The translations under genes and the position numbers were made by a program. The notes under the pieces are model-generated. The model saw only the letters and a list, made by a program, of their open reading frames with translations. It did no database searches and was not told where the DNA came from. Source: Microbacterium croceum (lineage in GTDB: Bacteria > Actinomycetota > Actinomycetes > Actinomycetales > Microbacteriaceae). Taken from it: 64,000 bases of DNA. Shown in pieces: positions 1 through 7,802 of the stretch. The stretch covers positions 620,001 through 684,000 of the forward strand of contig NZ_JAHWXN010000002.1 of the NCBI RefSeq assembly GCF_023091245.1, in the 5' to 3' direction. Position 1 is the first letter of the stretch. Each line of letters opens with the position of its first letter.

Positions 1-152
1 CAGGCTAGTCCGCAGCGCCTCCCACGTCGATGGGTCGCTGACAGCCCCGGTTCGCCTGTCACGCCGAGCGCCGGTTGTCAATCCCGTGGCCGGGTCGGGA
101 GAGGGATGCGATGGTGGCAGTCCCATCGACCCTTCGACGAGAGGAACACGCC
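1..152. other. Left-edge non-coding stretch
   Basis: No convincing reading frame was found here. The last bases hold the ribosome-binding region (GAGAGGA) of the CsbD gene that starts at 153. An upstream in-frame start at 75 exists but would add residues unlike the family. Confidence 0.5.
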
Positions 153-359
153 ATGAGCGTTGGAGACGACATCAAGAATGCCGCCGAGAAGGCAGCGGGC
201 AAGGTCAAGGAGAACGTCGGGAAGGTCACCGACAACGAGAAGCTCGAGGCCGAGGGCCGAGCAGATCAGGTCAAGGCCTCCGCGAAGCAGGCCGGCCAGG
301 ATGTGAAGGATGCCGCCGAGAAGGCGGGCGAGAACGTCCGGGACGCATTCAAGGAGTGA
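153..359 (+). CDS. CsbD family stress-response protein
   Basis: A 68-residue, very hydrophilic, Lys/Glu/Ala-rich protein beginning MSVGDDIKNAAEKAAGKVKE. The repeated AAEKA-GKVKE-type segments with a central DNEKLEAEG are typical of CsbD proteins, general-stress proteins of unknown biochemical role (sigma-B controlled in Bacillus). It has no signal peptide or membrane segment and should be a cytoplasmic, helical or disordered protein. The start at 153 is chosen because GAGAGGA stands just upstream and the family length is about 60-70 residues. A strong hairpin begins at its stop codon, so it is probably a single-gene transcript. Confidence 0.85.
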   Translation: MSVGDDIKNAAEKAAGKVKENVGKVTDNEKLEAEGRADQVKASAKQAGQDVKDAAEKAGENVRDAFKE

Positions 360-389
360 GACCTTCGCCGATGGCGGGTCTCACTCCTT
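351..389 (+). terminator. Hairpin terminator of the CsbD gene
   Basis: A perfect 13-bp inverted repeat, AAGGAGTGAGACC at 351-363 and its complement at 377-389, with a 13-base loop. The left arm includes the stop codon of the CsbD gene. It has no long T run, as usual in GC-rich actinobacteria. Confidence 0.7.
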
Positions 390-439
390 GAGTCTCGGTT
401 CAGGAGGGGGCCCGCCATCCGGCGGACCCACAGCTGAGG

Positions 440-604
440 TCAGACCTTGCGGCTGCCGGAGATGCTCCGGATCAACCACGCGATCACGGCGATCGCCAGC
501 AGGACCAGTCCGACCCAGAGCAGGAACTGCAGCGACTGGACCAGTCCGCCGGTGATCGCGAGGATCACGGCGATGACGATGACGATGATGAGGAGGATGT
601 TCAT
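440..604 (-). CDS. Small two-helix membrane protein
   Basis: A 54-residue protein, mostly hydrophobic: one helix at about residues 2-18, a short turn, a second at about 27-46, then a basic tail (RSISGSRKV). The start at 604 is supported by AAGGGAAG seven bases upstream. Proteins of this kind are common next to stress genes in Microbacteriaceae. No function can be assigned. It is convergent with the CsbD gene. Confidence 0.65.
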   Translation of the reverse strand: MNILLIIVIVIAVILAITGGLVQSLQFLLWVGLVLLAIAVIAWLIRSISGSRKV

Positions 605-725
605 CGGTCTTCCCTTCTTCCGGGGCTGGGCACCCCGATTGCGGTTCATCACGCTAATCGCGCCCACCCGTTCCTGGGGAGGGGGTTGACGTGGACACCT
701 CCGAGATGCCAGAGAGGCCGAGAAG

Positions 726-992
726 ATGCCAGGAAACCGGAACAGTTCACTGAAGGACCCGGAGCTGTACGAGGAGCTGCGCAGTGACGGCGCCTCCAAG
801 GAGAAGGCCGCGCGCATCTCCAATGCCGCTGCCAAAGAGGGCCGCAGCACGATCGGTCGTCGCGGCGGCGAGCACGGCGACTACGAGGACTGGACGGTCG
901 CCGAACTGCGCCGTCGCGCGAAGGAGCTCGGCCTCACCGGATACAGCGGCCTGCGCAAGGCGGAACTGATCTCCGCACTGCGGAACCATTAG
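726..992 (+). CDS. DUF7218-like protein with Rho N-terminal-type (SAP-like) domain
   Basis: An 88-residue soluble protein. Residues 1-45 (SLKDPELYEELRSDGASKEKAARISNA region) resemble the plasmid-stabilisation/DUF7218-type motif. Residues about 55-85 (WTVAELRRRAKELGLTGYSG then LRKAELISALR) match the helix-extension-helix fold of Rho_N and SAP domains, which bind nucleic acid. A role in nucleic-acid binding is inferred from that fold only. It ends 26 bases before the ligase gene and may be co-transcribed with it. Confidence 0.75.
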   Translation: MPGNRNSSLKDPELYEELRSDGASKEKAARISNAAAKEGRSTIGRRGGEHGDYEDWTVAELRRRAKELGLTGYSGLRKAELISALRNH

Positions 993-1018
993 GTGCCCGT
1001 GATGACGAGGTGCCGGCG

Positions 1019-2095
1019 ATGACGAGGTTCGGGATCGAAGAGGAGTTCGTCTTCGTCGAGGCCGCGGCGCTGGTGCCGACAGCGGTCGGCGCGGACGAGC
1101 GGCGGCAGCTGACCGCCCCCGCGACCGGCGGCCGCATCACCCCCGAATACCTCACCTGTCAGGTCGAGTGCGCGACGGATCCCGTGTCCACGCGAGCGGA
1201 TGCTCTGGCGCAGCTTCGCGGTCTGCGCACGTCGATCGCCGCGCACGCGACCGCGAACGACACCATCGCGGCATCGACCGCGACCCCCTTCGCCACGACG
1301 AACACGGCGGAGGTCTCGGTCTCGCCGCACTACGACGAGGTCGCCGCACTCCTGCGGCACATCACGCGCGGGCATGAGGTCAACGGCCTGCACGTGCACG
1401 TCGAAGTGCCCGATGCGGAAGAGCGCGTGCGAGTGCTCAACCGGATCCGCGGCTGGCTCCCGCTCCTGCTCGCCCTCACCGGCAACAGCCCGTTCACGAA
1501 CGGCCTCGACTCCGGCTTCGACAGCTGGCGCAGCATCCTGATCCGACGTCTTCCCTCTTCGTGGTGCCCTCCCCGGTTCCACGACTTCGAGCACTACCTG
1601 GCGCATGTGGATCGGCTGGTCACGCTGGGGGCGATCGGCGAACCCGCATCGCTGGCCTGGGCCGTGCGGATCTCCGAGCGCTTCCCGACGGTCGAGGTGC
1701 GGGTCTTCGACGCACAACTCGATCCCGAGGACAGCGTGCTGGCCGCCGCACTGGTGCGCGCGGTCGCCTCGACGGACGGGGCGGCGTGGTCCAGCGGCAG
1801 CATCGACGCGATCGACGCCTCGCTGTGGACCGCGGCGCGCCACGGCACGCACGCCCGCATCATGAACCCGGCTGCCCCCGACGTCGTGGGAGTGACGACA
1901 GCGGCGTCCCGGCTGTTGGATGTCATCGGGCCTGCACTCGATGACCACGACGACCGCGCGTTCGTGGAGGACCGTATGGCGCGCATCCGCTCGGACGGCA
2001 CGGGTGCCGAGCGCCAGCGGAGGGCCTTCGCCCACGCCGGGGTCGACGGACTGAGGGAGCTCTATCGGCAGAGCACGGCGGCGACCTCAGCGTGA
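1019..2095 (+). CDS. YbdK-family carboxylate-amine ligase (glutamate-cysteine ligase type 2)
   Basis: A 358-residue protein starting MTRFGIEEEF, the hallmark start of the GCS2/YbdK family, whose E. coli member has weak gamma-glutamylcysteine ligase activity. Other family landmarks are the VNGLHVHVEV stretch (histidines at the active site), GNSPFTNGLDSGFDSWR, and the VEVRVFD strand. These enzymes couple ATP to amide-bond formation; the physiological substrate here is unknown. The start at 1019 is preferred over the upstream GTG at 1010 because GAGG lies eight bases before it and the protein then begins like its family. Confidence 0.85.
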   Translation: MTRFGIEEEFVFVEAAALVPTAVGADERRQLTAPATGGRITPEYLTCQVECATDPVSTRADALAQLRGLRTSIAAHATANDTIAASTATPFATTNTAEVSVSPHYDEVAALLRHITRGHEVNGLHVHVEVPDAEERVRVLNRIRGWLPLLLALTGNSPFTNGLDSGFDSWRSILIRRLPSSWCPPRFHDFEHYLAHVDRLVTLGAIGEPASLAWAVRISERFPTVEVRVFDAQLDPEDSVLAAALVRAVASTDGAAWSSGSIDAIDASLWTAARHGTHARIMNPAAPDVVGVTTAASRLLDVIGPALDDHDDRAFVEDRMARIRSDGTGAERQRRAFAHAGVDGLRELYRQSTAATSA

Positions 2096-2133
2096 GCGGC
2101 GCTGCGTCCGCCCCCGAGGTCGTCGCCCGGGAG

Positions 2134-2139
2134 TAGGGT
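2134..2139 (+). promoter_or_regulatory. -10-like box of a probable leaderless MFS transcript
   Basis: TAGGGT lies exactly six bases before the GTG start at 2146, and no Shine-Dalgarno sequence is visible. This geometry is the usual signature of leaderless transcripts in actinobacteria. Confidence 0.45.
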
Positions 2140-2145
2140 CGGGCT

Positions 2146-3552
2146 GTGGCCGCCTTCGCCCCTCTCCAGCGACTCGTGATCTCGATCGCCGTGCTCGCCT
2201 CGTTCGTGACGTTCCTCGACGGCACGGTCGTCACCGTCGCCCTGCCCGCGATCAGCGAAGAGCTCGGTGGCGGCATCACCACCCAGCAGTGGGTCGTGGA
2301 CTCGTACCTGATCACGCTGAGCGCGCTGATCCTGCTGGCCGGCTCGGTGTCCGATGCCTTCGGCCGGGTGGTCGTGATGCGCGTGGGACTGATCGCGTTC
2401 GGTATCGCCTCGATCGCCGTCGCCGCCTCGATCGATCCGCTCATGCTGATCATCTCGCGCGCCGCGCAGGGGGCGGCCGGCGCGCTGCTCGTGCCGAGCT
2501 CGCTCGCCCTGATCACCGCCACCATGCGCGCCGGCGTGCAGGCGCGGGCGATCGGCGTGTGGACGGCATTCACCACCGGCGCGCAGCTGGTGGGGCCGCT
2601 CCTGGGCGGACTGTTCGTCGACTACCTCTCGTGGCGCTTCGTGTTCCTGATCAACGTCATCCCGATCGGCGTGACGCTGCTGCTGCTCTCCCGACTCCGG
2701 CTGCCGGAGCATCCGCGGGGAGTGCGGGTGGACTGGTGGAGCGGCGCCCTGTGCGCGGTCGGGCTCGGTGCGGTCGTGTTCGCGCTCATCGAGCAGCCCA
2801 ACCTCGGCTGGGACTCCCCCGCGATCTGGATCCCCGGCATCGTCGGCGCCGCGCTGTTCGTCTGGTTCCTGCTGCGTCAGCGGGGGGCGACCGAGCCGCT
2901 CATGCCGCTCTGGCTGTTCCGCGTGCGCGACTTCGGCTGGGGGAACCTGGCTACCCTGTTCGTCTACGCCGCGCTGTCGCTCAGCGGCTTCGTGATCGGC
3001 GTCTACCTGCAGCAGGGTGCGGGCCTCTCGGCCACCGCCGCGGGCCTGGCGAGCCTGCCGATGACGATCCTGATGATCCTGCTCAGCTCCCGTGCCGGGC
3101 AGTGGGCCGGACGTTTCGGCCCCCGCATCTTCATGACCGTCGGGCCCCTGCTGATGGCGGCGGGCGCACTGCTGCTGCTGTTCGTGTCGACCGAGTTCTC
3201 GTACTGGTGGCAGGTGCTGCCGGCGATGATCGTGATGGGTCTCGGCCTCTCGCTCACCGTCGCCCCGCTCACCGCGGCGATCCTCGGTGCGATCGACGAG
3301 AAACACTCCGGCATCGCCTCGGCCGTGAACAACGCGGTCTCCCGCGTCGCCGGTCTGCTGGTGGTCGCGATGCTGTCGACCATCGTCGGCGGCTCTCTCG
3401 ATCTCGGCGGCTTCCACAACGCCGCCTGGGTCACCGCCGCGCTTCTCGTGCTCGGCGGCGTGGTGTCGTGGATCGGCATCCGCCGCAATCCCGTCGAGGC
3501 CGTGGACGCGCCGGTGCCCGCCCCGGGAGGTCCGGTGCCCGCGACGCGATGA
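2146..3552 (+). CDS. MFS drug exporter, DHA2 (EmrB/QacA) type
   Basis: A 468-residue membrane protein with about 14 predicted hydrophobic segments. TM1 carries the DHA2 motif (LDGTVVTVALPAI) followed by TTQQWVVDSYLITLSALIL, and a motif A-like GSVSDAFGRVVVM follows. These proton-driven antiporters export amphipathic drugs and toxic metabolites across the cytoplasmic membrane. The start is a GTG; a TAGGGT box six bases upstream suggests a leaderless mRNA. Substrate cannot be read from sequence. Confidence 0.87.
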   Translation: MAAFAPLQRLVISIAVLASFVTFLDGTVVTVALPAISEELGGGITTQQWVVDSYLITLSALILLAGSVSDAFGRVVVMRVGLIAFGIASIAVAASIDPLMLIISRAAQGAAGALLVPSSLALITATMRAGVQARAIGVWTAFTTGAQLVGPLLGGLFVDYLSWRFVFLINVIPIGVTLLLLSRLRLPEHPRGVRVDWWSGALCAVGLGAVVFALIEQPNLGWDSPAIWIPGIVGAALFVWFLLRQRGATEPLMPLWLFRVRDFGWGNLATLFVYAALSLSGFVIGVYLQQGAGLSATAAGLASLPMTILMILLSSRAGQWAGRFGPRIFMTVGPLLMAAGALLLLFVSTEFSYWWQVLPAMIVMGLGLSLTVAPLTAAILGAIDEKHSGIASAVNNAVSRVAGLLVVAMLSTIVGGSLDLGGFHNAAWVTAALLVLGGVVSWIGIRRNPVEAVDAPVPAPGGPVPATR

Positions 3553-3578
3553 CGGCGCCCGTCCCGCGCGCACGTCCG

Positions 3579-3584
3579 TATGCT
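3579..3584 (+). promoter_or_regulatory. -10-like box deciding the start of the GH114 lipoprotein
   Basis: TATGCT is followed by exactly six bases and then ATG at 3591. This supports the internal ATG at 3591 as a leaderless start rather than the upstream ATG at 3549, which overlaps the MFS stop codon. Confidence 0.45.
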
Positions 3585-3590
3585 CGAAGG

Positions 3591-4436
3591 ATGCTCGCAC
3601 GAGACCGGTACGGCGCCCGCGGCAGCGTCGCCGTGCTCATCACCCTGCTCGCGCTCACCGGCTGCACGTCCGGGGCGGCGACGACCCCTTCTCCCGCCGC
3701 CCCCGCCGACTGGGCACTGCCGCCCGCCGGCGCGGTGCCCGACTATCAGCTCGGCGGAGCCTACGAGCCGGCGGCCGAGGTCGGCATCGTCGGCCGCGAT
3801 CGGTCGGCGGAGCCCGCGGCCGACGTCTACTCGATCTGCTACGTGAACGGGTTCCAGACGCAGCCGGGCGAGCTCGACACCTGGGATGCCGACCTGCTGC
3901 TGCAGCACGGCGGCGAGACCGTGTTCGACCCGGACTGGCCGGACGAGGCCCTGCTCGACACGTCGACCGCCGACCGCCGCGAGCGCATCGCCGCGCAGAT
4001 CATCCCCTGGATCGAAGGGTGCGCGGATGACGGGTTCGCCGCCGTCGAGTTCGACAACCTCGACTCCTACACCCGGTCGCACGACGCGCTCTCGCTGGAC
4101 GACAACCTCGCCCTCGCCGCACTGTTCGTCGACGCCGCCCACGGCGCCGGTCTCGCGGCCGGTCAGAAGAACGCCGCCGAAGACGCCGTTCAGCTGCGCG
4201 AGCAGGCGGGCTTCGACTTCGCGGTGACCGAGGAGTGCGCCGTCTACGAGGAGTGCGGCGTCTACGCCGCGGTCTACGGTGACCACGTGATCGACATCGA
4301 GTACAGCGACGAACTGCCGCGCAGCTTCGCGGAGATGTGCGCTGATGCGGAGTCGCCGGCGTCGATGGTGCTGCGCGACCGCGACCTGGTCACGCCGGAC
4401 GACCCCGCGTACGTGTTCGAGACCTGCGGGGACTGA
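3591..4436 (+). CDS. GH114-like (endo-alpha-1,4-polygalactosaminidase) lipoprotein
   Basis: A 281-residue secreted lipoprotein: a short basic N-terminus, hydrophobic core and lipobox LALTGC (Cys about residue 27), then a Thr/Ala/Pro linker. The body matches the GH114/DUF297 TIM-barrel family: WALPPAGAVPDYQLGGAY, CYVNGFQTQPGE, FAAVEFDNLDSY (acidic catalytic region), AGQKNA and FAVTEECAVYEEC. Family members cleave galactosaminogalactan-type polymers, and many bacterial members are uncharacterised. It is predicted to act on the outer face of the membrane. An alternative start at 3549 would lengthen the n-region by 14 residues. Confidence 0.8.
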   Translation: MLARDRYGARGSVAVLITLLALTGCTSGAATTPSPAAPADWALPPAGAVPDYQLGGAYEPAAEVGIVGRDRSAEPAADVYSICYVNGFQTQPGELDTWDADLLLQHGGETVFDPDWPDEALLDTSTADRRERIAAQIIPWIEGCADDGFAAVEFDNLDSYTRSHDALSLDDNLALAALFVDAAHGAGLAAGQKNAAEDAVQLREQAGFDFAVTEECAVYEECGVYAAVYGDHVIDIEYSDELPRSFAEMCADAESPASMVLRDRDLVTPDDPAYVFETCGD

Positions 4437-4590
4437 GCGCGGGCGGTCCGTGGCACCTGCGACCACGGGATGCGCGCGTTGTCAACGGGTGCGCGAGTCT
4501 GCGCGCGGTGCGTGATGCTGAGCATCCGATCGGCCGTCGTCGATCGGTGCCGCATCCGATGGTGCGGCATCCCCTCAGAGAGGCGCCATC

Positions 4591-4779
4591 ATGTCCGACC
4601 CCCGTTCCTACCCCGAAGACCAGGGCCCGTTCGACGCCGCCGCCGAAGCGCCGGCCGGCGAGAAGGTCTTCACCGCCGATGACGGTGCCGACGACGACAG
4701 CGACGGCCTCGACCCGCTCGAGCAGGGCGACGAGGCGAACGTCGACCCCGACCTGGGGTTGAGCAACGACGCCGACTGA
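4591..4779 (+). CDS. Small acidic hypothetical protein
   Basis: A 62-residue, highly acidic, Asp/Glu/Pro/Ala-rich protein beginning MSDPRSYPEDQGPFD and ending GLSNDAD. GAGAGGC lies seven bases before the ATG. It contains no hydrophobic segment and is probably disordered. No function recognised. Confidence 0.55.
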   Translation: MSDPRSYPEDQGPFDAAAEAPAGEKVFTADDGADDDSDGLDPLEQGDEANVDPDLGLSNDAD

Positions 4780-4807
4780 CCCTGCGTGCCGGACCGGCGC
4801 GGACCGT

Positions 4808-4895
4808 CGCGCGACATGCAGGAGAACTCGCGGATCGCAGGATGATCCCCGGGCGTTCGCTCCTGCACTCGGCGAACTCTCCTGCACGTCGCGCG
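4808..4895. repeat. Imperfect inverted repeat containing GCAGGAG motifs
   Basis: Arms 4808-4830 and 4873-4895 are complementary at 20 of 23 positions (CGCGCGAC-TGCAGGAG core). Two more GCAGGA-like words lie in the loop (about 4837 and 4860). It resembles a REP-like palindromic unit, or a large terminator structure after the small acidic gene. Confidence 0.55.
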
Positions 4896-5116
4896 GGCCC
4901 TACGGCCGCACCCCCCGGCATCCGAAGATCGCCGGTGACCCACGTCGCCCCCTGAGGACGACGGTGGACCACCGGCGTGCGGAGCTCACGCGGAGGCCGC
5001 ACCCTCCCGAGGCCTCGACGGCTCCACACTCCTGAACGTATGTCGAGACGCCCTGCGACGACGAGGGGGTTGCCCCGCACAGCACGGATGCAGTATTCCG
5101 CGCGCTCTTGCGCCAC

Positions 5117-5194
5117 CGAGTGCACGACTTCGCGTCGAGTGCACGACCTCCCTGCGCGGATGCGCCGTGCACTGGGCAGGAAGTCGTGCACTCG
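5117..5194. repeat. Three copies of CGAGTGCACGACT/C
   Basis: CGAGTGCACGACT at 5117-5129, CGAGTGCACGACC at 5136-5148, and the same word inverted at 5182-5194. Each contains the palindrome GTGCAC. They stand 45-120 bases before the exporter start and could be operator sites or a dispersed intergenic repeat. Confidence 0.55.
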
Positions 5195-5226
5195 GCGCGC
5201 GCCGACGCGGGACTGCACACGCGGGA

Positions 5227-5232
5227 GACAAT
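5227..5232 (+). promoter_or_regulatory. -10-like box before the ThrE-like exporter
   Basis: GACAAT lies six bases before ATG 5239, matching the leaderless geometry of neighbouring genes. The first base deviates from TANNNT, so the call is weak. Confidence 0.3.
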
Positions 5233-5238
5233 AGAAGC

Positions 5239-6639
5239 ATGTCTCCGAAGAACCCGCGGCGACTGCTCGCCTCCCTCGGCCGGATCGTGCACAGCGACCC
5301 CTCAGCCGTCGCGCTCACCGAAGTGATGCCCGTGATCGACGAGGGCATGGTGCCCAGGGTGCTGGACCTGTCGACCCGCATCGGCGAGTCGATGTTCGCG
5401 GTCGGCGCCTCCGCGCACGAGGTCACCCTCGCCATCACACGCGTGTGCGACGCCTACGGGCTCCGCGGCGTGCAGGTCGACGTCACGTACAACTCGATCA
5501 CGGTGTCGTTCCACCTCAGCGGCGAGGTGTGGCCCGAGACGCTGGTGCGTGTGGTGCGTGTGGCGGCGCCGGATCACGCGAAGCTGCAACGTGTGCAGGC
5601 GCTGGTCTCGGACATCCGCGGCGGCCTCGACCTGGAGTCCGCCCGCACCGCGTTCCGGGTGATCCGTCGCGTCCCGTTCCGCTACCAGCAGTCGGTGGTC
5701 ATCGTCGCGCGGGCCATGCTCGCGGTCGGGGTGAGCATCCTGCTCGGCGCGTCGCCGCTCATCGTGGGCCTGACCTTCGTCGCCGCCCTCGCCGCCGCGC
5801 TCACCCAGGCAGGGCTCGCGCGCCTGCGTGTGCCGCTGTTCTTCAGCCAGATCGCCGGAGGGTTCGTCACCACCGTGGTCGCGGTCGCCGTGTCGGCGCT
5901 CGGGGCGGCGGGGATCGAACCGTTCGTCGGCATCCGCCCGTCGATCATCGTCGCCTCTGGCATCGTGCTGATGCTCGCGGGGCTCACCGTGGTCGGTGCG
6001 GCGCAGGATGCGATCGACGGGTTCGCGCTGACCGCCGGGGGCCGCATCCTCGACCTCACGATGCAGACCCTGGGCGTGGTGATCGGCATCCTGGTCGGAC
6101 TCGAGCTGGGCACCGTGCTCGGCTTCACGATGGAGCTGCCGGATGACCCCGCGACCTTCGGCCCGCTGCCGAGCGTGTTCGCGGGCGCGATCATCATCGC
6201 GGTCGCCGTGGCCGTGTTCAACGGCGCCGGCATCCGGATCATCCTGGTGAGCGCGCTGCTGAGCGCCATCACGATCGCCGGCTACACGCTCGCGACCGGT
6301 CTGAACCTTCACCCCGCCGCGGCGAGCGCGATCGGCGCCCTGCTGGCGAGCTTCATCGGCGTGCTGATCGCGCACAACCTGCACGTGCCGTCCGTGGCCG
6401 TGACGACCGCGGCGATCGTGCCCCTGGTCCCCGGAGTCGCGGTGTTCCAGGGGCTGCTCGAGATGGTGCACACCGACGGCTCCGCCTCGGATGTCGTCGG
6501 CGCCGGCAGTTCGCTCATCTATGCCGCGGTCATCGGCGTCGGGCTCGCCTCCGGCGCGTCACTGGGCCTGTACCTCGGCACCCCGGTGCGTGCGACGCTC
6601 GGGAGCGTGACGAAGACCCGCGCCCGCGTCCGCCGCTGA
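5239..6639 (+). CDS. ThrE-family threonine/serine exporter
   Basis: A 466-residue protein with the two-part ThrE architecture. A soluble N-terminal DUF1212-type domain (about residues 25-150, with ESMFAVGASAHEVTLAI and VDVTYNSITVSFH) is followed by about ten hydrophobic helices (about 155-450). In Corynebacterium glutamicum ThrE exports threonine and serine by proton antiport; here the amino-acid substrate is inferred. The start at 5239 gives MSPKNPRR. Longer in-frame starts upstream run through the repeat region and are rejected. Confidence 0.83.
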   Translation: MSPKNPRRLLASLGRIVHSDPSAVALTEVMPVIDEGMVPRVLDLSTRIGESMFAVGASAHEVTLAITRVCDAYGLRGVQVDVTYNSITVSFHLSGEVWPETLVRVVRVAAPDHAKLQRVQALVSDIRGGLDLESARTAFRVIRRVPFRYQQSVVIVARAMLAVGVSILLGASPLIVGLTFVAALAAALTQAGLARLRVPLFFSQIAGGFVTTVVAVAVSALGAAGIEPFVGIRPSIIVASGIVLMLAGLTVVGAAQDAIDGFALTAGGRILDLTMQTLGVVIGILVGLELGTVLGFTMELPDDPATFGPLPSVFAGAIIIAVAVAVFNGAGIRIILVSALLSAITIAGYTLATGLNLHPAAASAIGALLASFIGVLIAHNLHVPSVAVTTAAIVPLVPGVAVFQGLLEMVHTDGSASDVVGAGSSLIYAAVIGVGLASGASLGLYLGTPVRATLGSVTKTRARVRR

Positions 6640-6660
6640 GCGCTCAGGCCCGCCGAGCGC

Positions 6661-7749
6661 TCAGGCCCCCGCGCGCACCGTCTCGAGGAAGGGGTAGTCG
6701 GTGTACCCCTCGGCGGTGAAGCCGTAGAACAGCTCGGGGCGGGGCTCGTTGAGCTCGGCATCCTGCAGCCAGCGTTCGACCAGGTCGGGGTTGGCGATGA
6801 CCGGACGCCCGGCGGCGACCGCATCCGCCCAGCCGCCCTCGACCAGCTCCTCCGCCTCGACACGGGAGGTCGGCACGGCGAAACCGGTGTTGACGATCAG
6901 GGGCGCTCCGGCGGTACGACGGATGTGCTGCACGAGCTCGCCGGTCGGCGCGGCCTGGAGCACGTCGACGAACGCGAGGCCAAGCGGGGCGAGTCCTTCG
7001 GCGACAGCGGAGTAGGTGGCACGGACGTCCGCGTCATCCTCTTCGAGCACGCCCTGGATGTTGTGCTGCGGCGAGAGGCGGATCCCGGTGCGGTCCGCCC
7101 CCACAGCCTCGGCGACCGCCGCGGTGACCTCGATCGCGAAGCGCGCGCGGTTCTCGGGCGATCCGCCGTACTGGTCGTCGCGGACGTTCGACACCGGCGA
7201 CAGGAACTCGTGCACGAGGTAGCCGTTCGCGCCGTGCACCTCCACACCGTCGAGTCCGGCGGCGATCGCGTTGCGCGCGGCCTGCGCGAACTGCTCGATC
7301 ACGGCGGGGATCTCCTCGGCGGTCAGGGCGTGCGCGACGGGCAGGTCGGCCTTGCCCTCGGGTGTGCGGGTCTGTCCCGGAGCGGCGAGAGCGCTGGGTG
7401 CCACGACCCGCGGCTCCCCCGAGATCGCCGGGTGACCGACGCGTCCGCCGTGCATGAGCTGCATCACGATCGTGCCGCCCGCCGCGTGCACGGCATCCGC
7501 GATGCGCCGCCATCCCTCGATCTGCGCGGGCGTGACGATGCCGGGCTGTCCCGGGTACGACTTGCCCTCGGCCGCGGGCCAGGTGCCCTCGGTGATGATG
7601 AGGCCCACGCCGGCGCGTTGCCGGTAGTACTCGACCATCACATCGGTCGGCACACCGTTGGCGTCGGCACGCGTGCGGGTCAGCGGCGCCATGACGACGC
7701 GGTTGGACAGCGGCAGGGCGCCGAAGACGGCGGGCTCGTAAAGACTCAC
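6661..7749 (-). CDS. Old-yellow-enzyme-type NADH:flavin ene-reductase (alkene reductase)
   Basis: A 362-residue FMN-dependent TIM-barrel protein. It begins MSLYEPAVFGALPLSNRVVM and carries APLTRTRA, GLIITEGTWPA, DGVEVHGANGYLVHEFLSP and the C-terminal NPDLVERW. Family enzymes reduce activated C=C bonds of unsaturated carbonyls, nitro-compounds or maleimides with NAD(P)H. The family-like start is the GTG at 7749; a TTG at 7761 would add four residues and cannot be excluded, since neither has a clear ribosome-binding site. It lies 53 bases downstream of the acyl-CoA ligase gene on the same strand. Confidence 0.85.
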   Translation of the reverse strand: MSLYEPAVFGALPLSNRVVMAPLTRTRADANGVPTDVMVEYYRQRAGVGLIITEGTWPAAEGKSYPGQPGIVTPAQIEGWRRIADAVHAAGGTIVMQLMHGGRVGHPAISGEPRVVAPSALAAPGQTRTPEGKADLPVAHALTAEEIPAVIEQFAQAARNAIAAGLDGVEVHGANGYLVHEFLSPVSNVRDDQYGGSPENRARFAIEVTAAVAEAVGADRTGIRLSPQHNIQGVLEEDDADVRATYSAVAEGLAPLGLAFVDVLQAAPTGELVQHIRRTAGAPLIVNTGFAVPTSRVEAEELVEGGWADAVAAGRPVIANPDLVERWLQDAELNEPRPELFYGFTAEGYTDYPFLETVRAGA

Positions 7750-7802
7750 AGTGGGAGACAAGGCACAGGGGGTGTGGAGTATTCCCTGCGCGACGACTCC
7801 GG

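Larger units (their letters stand above)
4780..5238. other. Gene-free, repeat-rich intergenic region
   Basis: No supported gene in about 460 bases. It carries a long imperfect inverted repeat (4808-4895) and a cluster of three GAGTGCACGAC copies (5117-5194), described separately. A GACAAT box at 5227-5232 lies six bases before the next start. Confidence 0.6.

Noticed and set aside
989..2035. Long open frame antisense to the carboxylate-amine ligase
   Set aside because: It is Arg/His/Asp-rich with no family features; such frames are expected opposite GC-rich genes.
2062..3600. 512-codon frame antisense to the first MFS exporter
   Set aside because: Low-complexity Arg/Asp/Gln/His composition, no start signal, and the opposite strand encodes a clear transporter.
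5117..5194. Short CRISPR or integron attachment array
   Set aside because: Only three 13-base copies with unequal spacing and mixed orientation, and no cas or integrase gene.
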